Shown: piece by piece, positions 5,354-6,173 of the stretch
How the letters are laid out: each line of letters starts with the position of its first letter
Position numbering within the stretch: the first letter of the stretch is position 1
Source: VBAT01 sp036520835
GTDB lineage: Bacteria; Bacteroidota; Bacteroidia; Chitinophagales; Chitinophagaceae
Length of the DNA stretch: 6,173 nucleotides
Assembly: GCA_036520835.1 (NCBI GenBank)
Contig: DATDIX010000352.1
Span: 1-6,173 of the forward strand
Direction of reading: 5' to 3'
Program-made: the position numbers and the translations under genes
The notes under the pieces: model-generated
Told to the model about the DNA's origin: nothing
Databases searched by the model: none
What the model saw: only the letters and a program-made list of their open reading frames with translations

Positions 5354-6173
5354 AAGAACTGATACTGGAAGCCTGGGGCAACCGGGATTTGCTGAAAGAA
5401 GCTAAATACAGTGATGCCGTCAGGGCCGTTATCGAAGAAGTGGATAAAGGAAGATTGAGGGTAGCTTCACAGGCTGCTGATGGTCCGCAGGGGTCTTTGA
5501 ACTGGCAGGTAAATGAATGGGTAAAACAAGCGATACTGATGTATTTCGGCATCCAGCCCATGCAGACCTGGAACGTGGAGCCATTTGAATTCTATGATAA
5601 GATGCTGCTCAAAAAGAATTATAAAGAACTCGGCGTCCGTGCTGTGCCGCATGCTGTGGCAAGGTATGGCGCTTATATTGCCAAAAATGTGGTGCTGATG
5701 CCCTCCTATGTCAATATCGGCGCTTATGTGGATGAAGGCACGATGGTGGATACATGGGCTACAGTAGGCAGTTGCGCCCAGATAGGCAAAGGCGTTCACC
5801 TGAGTGGCGGTGTGGGTATCGGCGGTGTGCTGGAGCCATTGCAGGCATCTCCTGTTATTATTGAAGATGGTTGTTTTATCGGTAGCCGCTGCATAGTGGT
5901 GGAAGGGGTAAGAGTGGAAAAAGAGGCGGTGCTAGGGGCTAATGTCGTATTGACCCAATCAACAAAGATCATTGATGTCAGTGGCACTAAGCCGGTAGAA
6001 CTAAAAGGCAGGGTGCCGGCAAGAAGTGTGGTGATACCCGGCTCATACACCAAAAAATTTCCTGCAGGGGAATATGGAGTAGGCTGCGCATTGATCATCG
6101 GGCAGCGAAAACCAAGCACCGATCTGAAAACGAGTCTGAACGATGCATTGAGGGATTTTAATGTAAGTGTATA
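5350..6173 (+). CDS. dapD: 2,3,4,5-tetrahydropyridine-2,6-dicarboxylate N-succinyltransferase (runs to the right edge)
   Basis: DapD transfers succinyl from succinyl-CoA to tetrahydrodipicolinate in the succinylase branch of diaminopimelate and lysine synthesis, in the cytoplasm as a trimer. The window encodes 274 residues, the size of the E. coli enzyme. After an N-terminal helical domain (about 1-95) come left-handed beta-helix hexapeptide repeats containing the family-diagnostic runs VLMPSYVNIGAYVDEGTMVD (115-134), TWATVGSCAQIGK (135-147), HLSGGVGIGGVLEPLQA (150-166) and IIEDGCFIGSR (170-180), nearly identical to E. coli DapD. The last complete codon is a Val at 6169-6171 and the window ends in TA, so the next codon is probably the TAA or TAG stop. 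The start ATG follows A-rich DNA (AATTTACAA) without a Shine-Dalgarno sequence and aligns with the expected N-terminus. It is divergent from the amidotransferase gene. Confidence 0.96.
   Translation, partial: MKELILEAWGNRDLLKEAKYSDAVRAVIEEVDKGRLRVASQAADGPQGSLNWQVNEWVKQAILMYFGIQPMQTWNVEPFEFYDKMLLKKNYKELGVRAVPHAVARYGAYIAKNVVLMPSYVNIGAYVDEGTMVDTWATVGSCAQIGKGVHLSGGVGIGGVLEPLQASPVIIEDGCFIGSRCIVVEGVRVEKEAVLGANVVLTQSTKIIDVSGTKPVELKGRVPARSVVIPGSYTKKFPAGEYGVGCALIIGQRKPSTDLKTSLNDALRDFNVSV

Noticed and set aside
5467..6119. Two antisense open frames (110 and 107 codons) across dapD
   Set aside because: Both are antisense to a near-invariant DapD sequence; their Ser/Pro/His-rich composition is that of a complementary-strand shadow.

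Overview
The window looks like chromosomal DNA from a member of the Bacteroidota, most likely near the Chitinophagaceae. The reasons are start codons without Shine-Dalgarno sequences, preceded instead by A/T-rich stretches; at least two perfect matches to the Bacteroidota -7 promoter element TAnnTTTG; protein sequences typical of that phylum; and intergenic repeats of the style seen there. This assignment is inference from pattern recognition, not from a search.

Layout, left to right: the last 20 codons of an unidentified plus-strand gene (1-63); a short promoter region; a complete tex gene for an S1-domain nucleic-acid-binding protein (179-2434, +); and a convergent junction holding a 38-bp perfect palindrome with a tandem extra arm. 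Next comes a minus-strand group of three genes, read right to left as a class I glutamine amidotransferase (5118-4276), an ATP-grasp-like ligase (4049-2853) and a small cupin (2843-2529). The ligase and cupin are 9 bp apart and almost certainly co-transcribed. The amidotransferase is separated from the ligase by 226 bp that carry a GC-rich hairpin, a short 8-bp-unit repeat and a possible promoter. Divergent from this group is dapD (5350 to the right edge, +) for the succinylase branch of lysine/diaminopimelate synthesis. It appears complete except for the last base of its stop codon.

The most interesting part is the minus-strand group. A divergent glutamine amidotransferase next to an uncharacterised ATP-grasp-like ligase suggests an ATP-dependent amide- or peptide-bond-forming pathway whose product is unknown, with the cupin as a possible accessory enzyme or metabolite binder. 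tex and dapD are ordinary housekeeping genes. I see no RNA genes, CRISPR array, transposase, phage gene or toxin-antitoxin pair.
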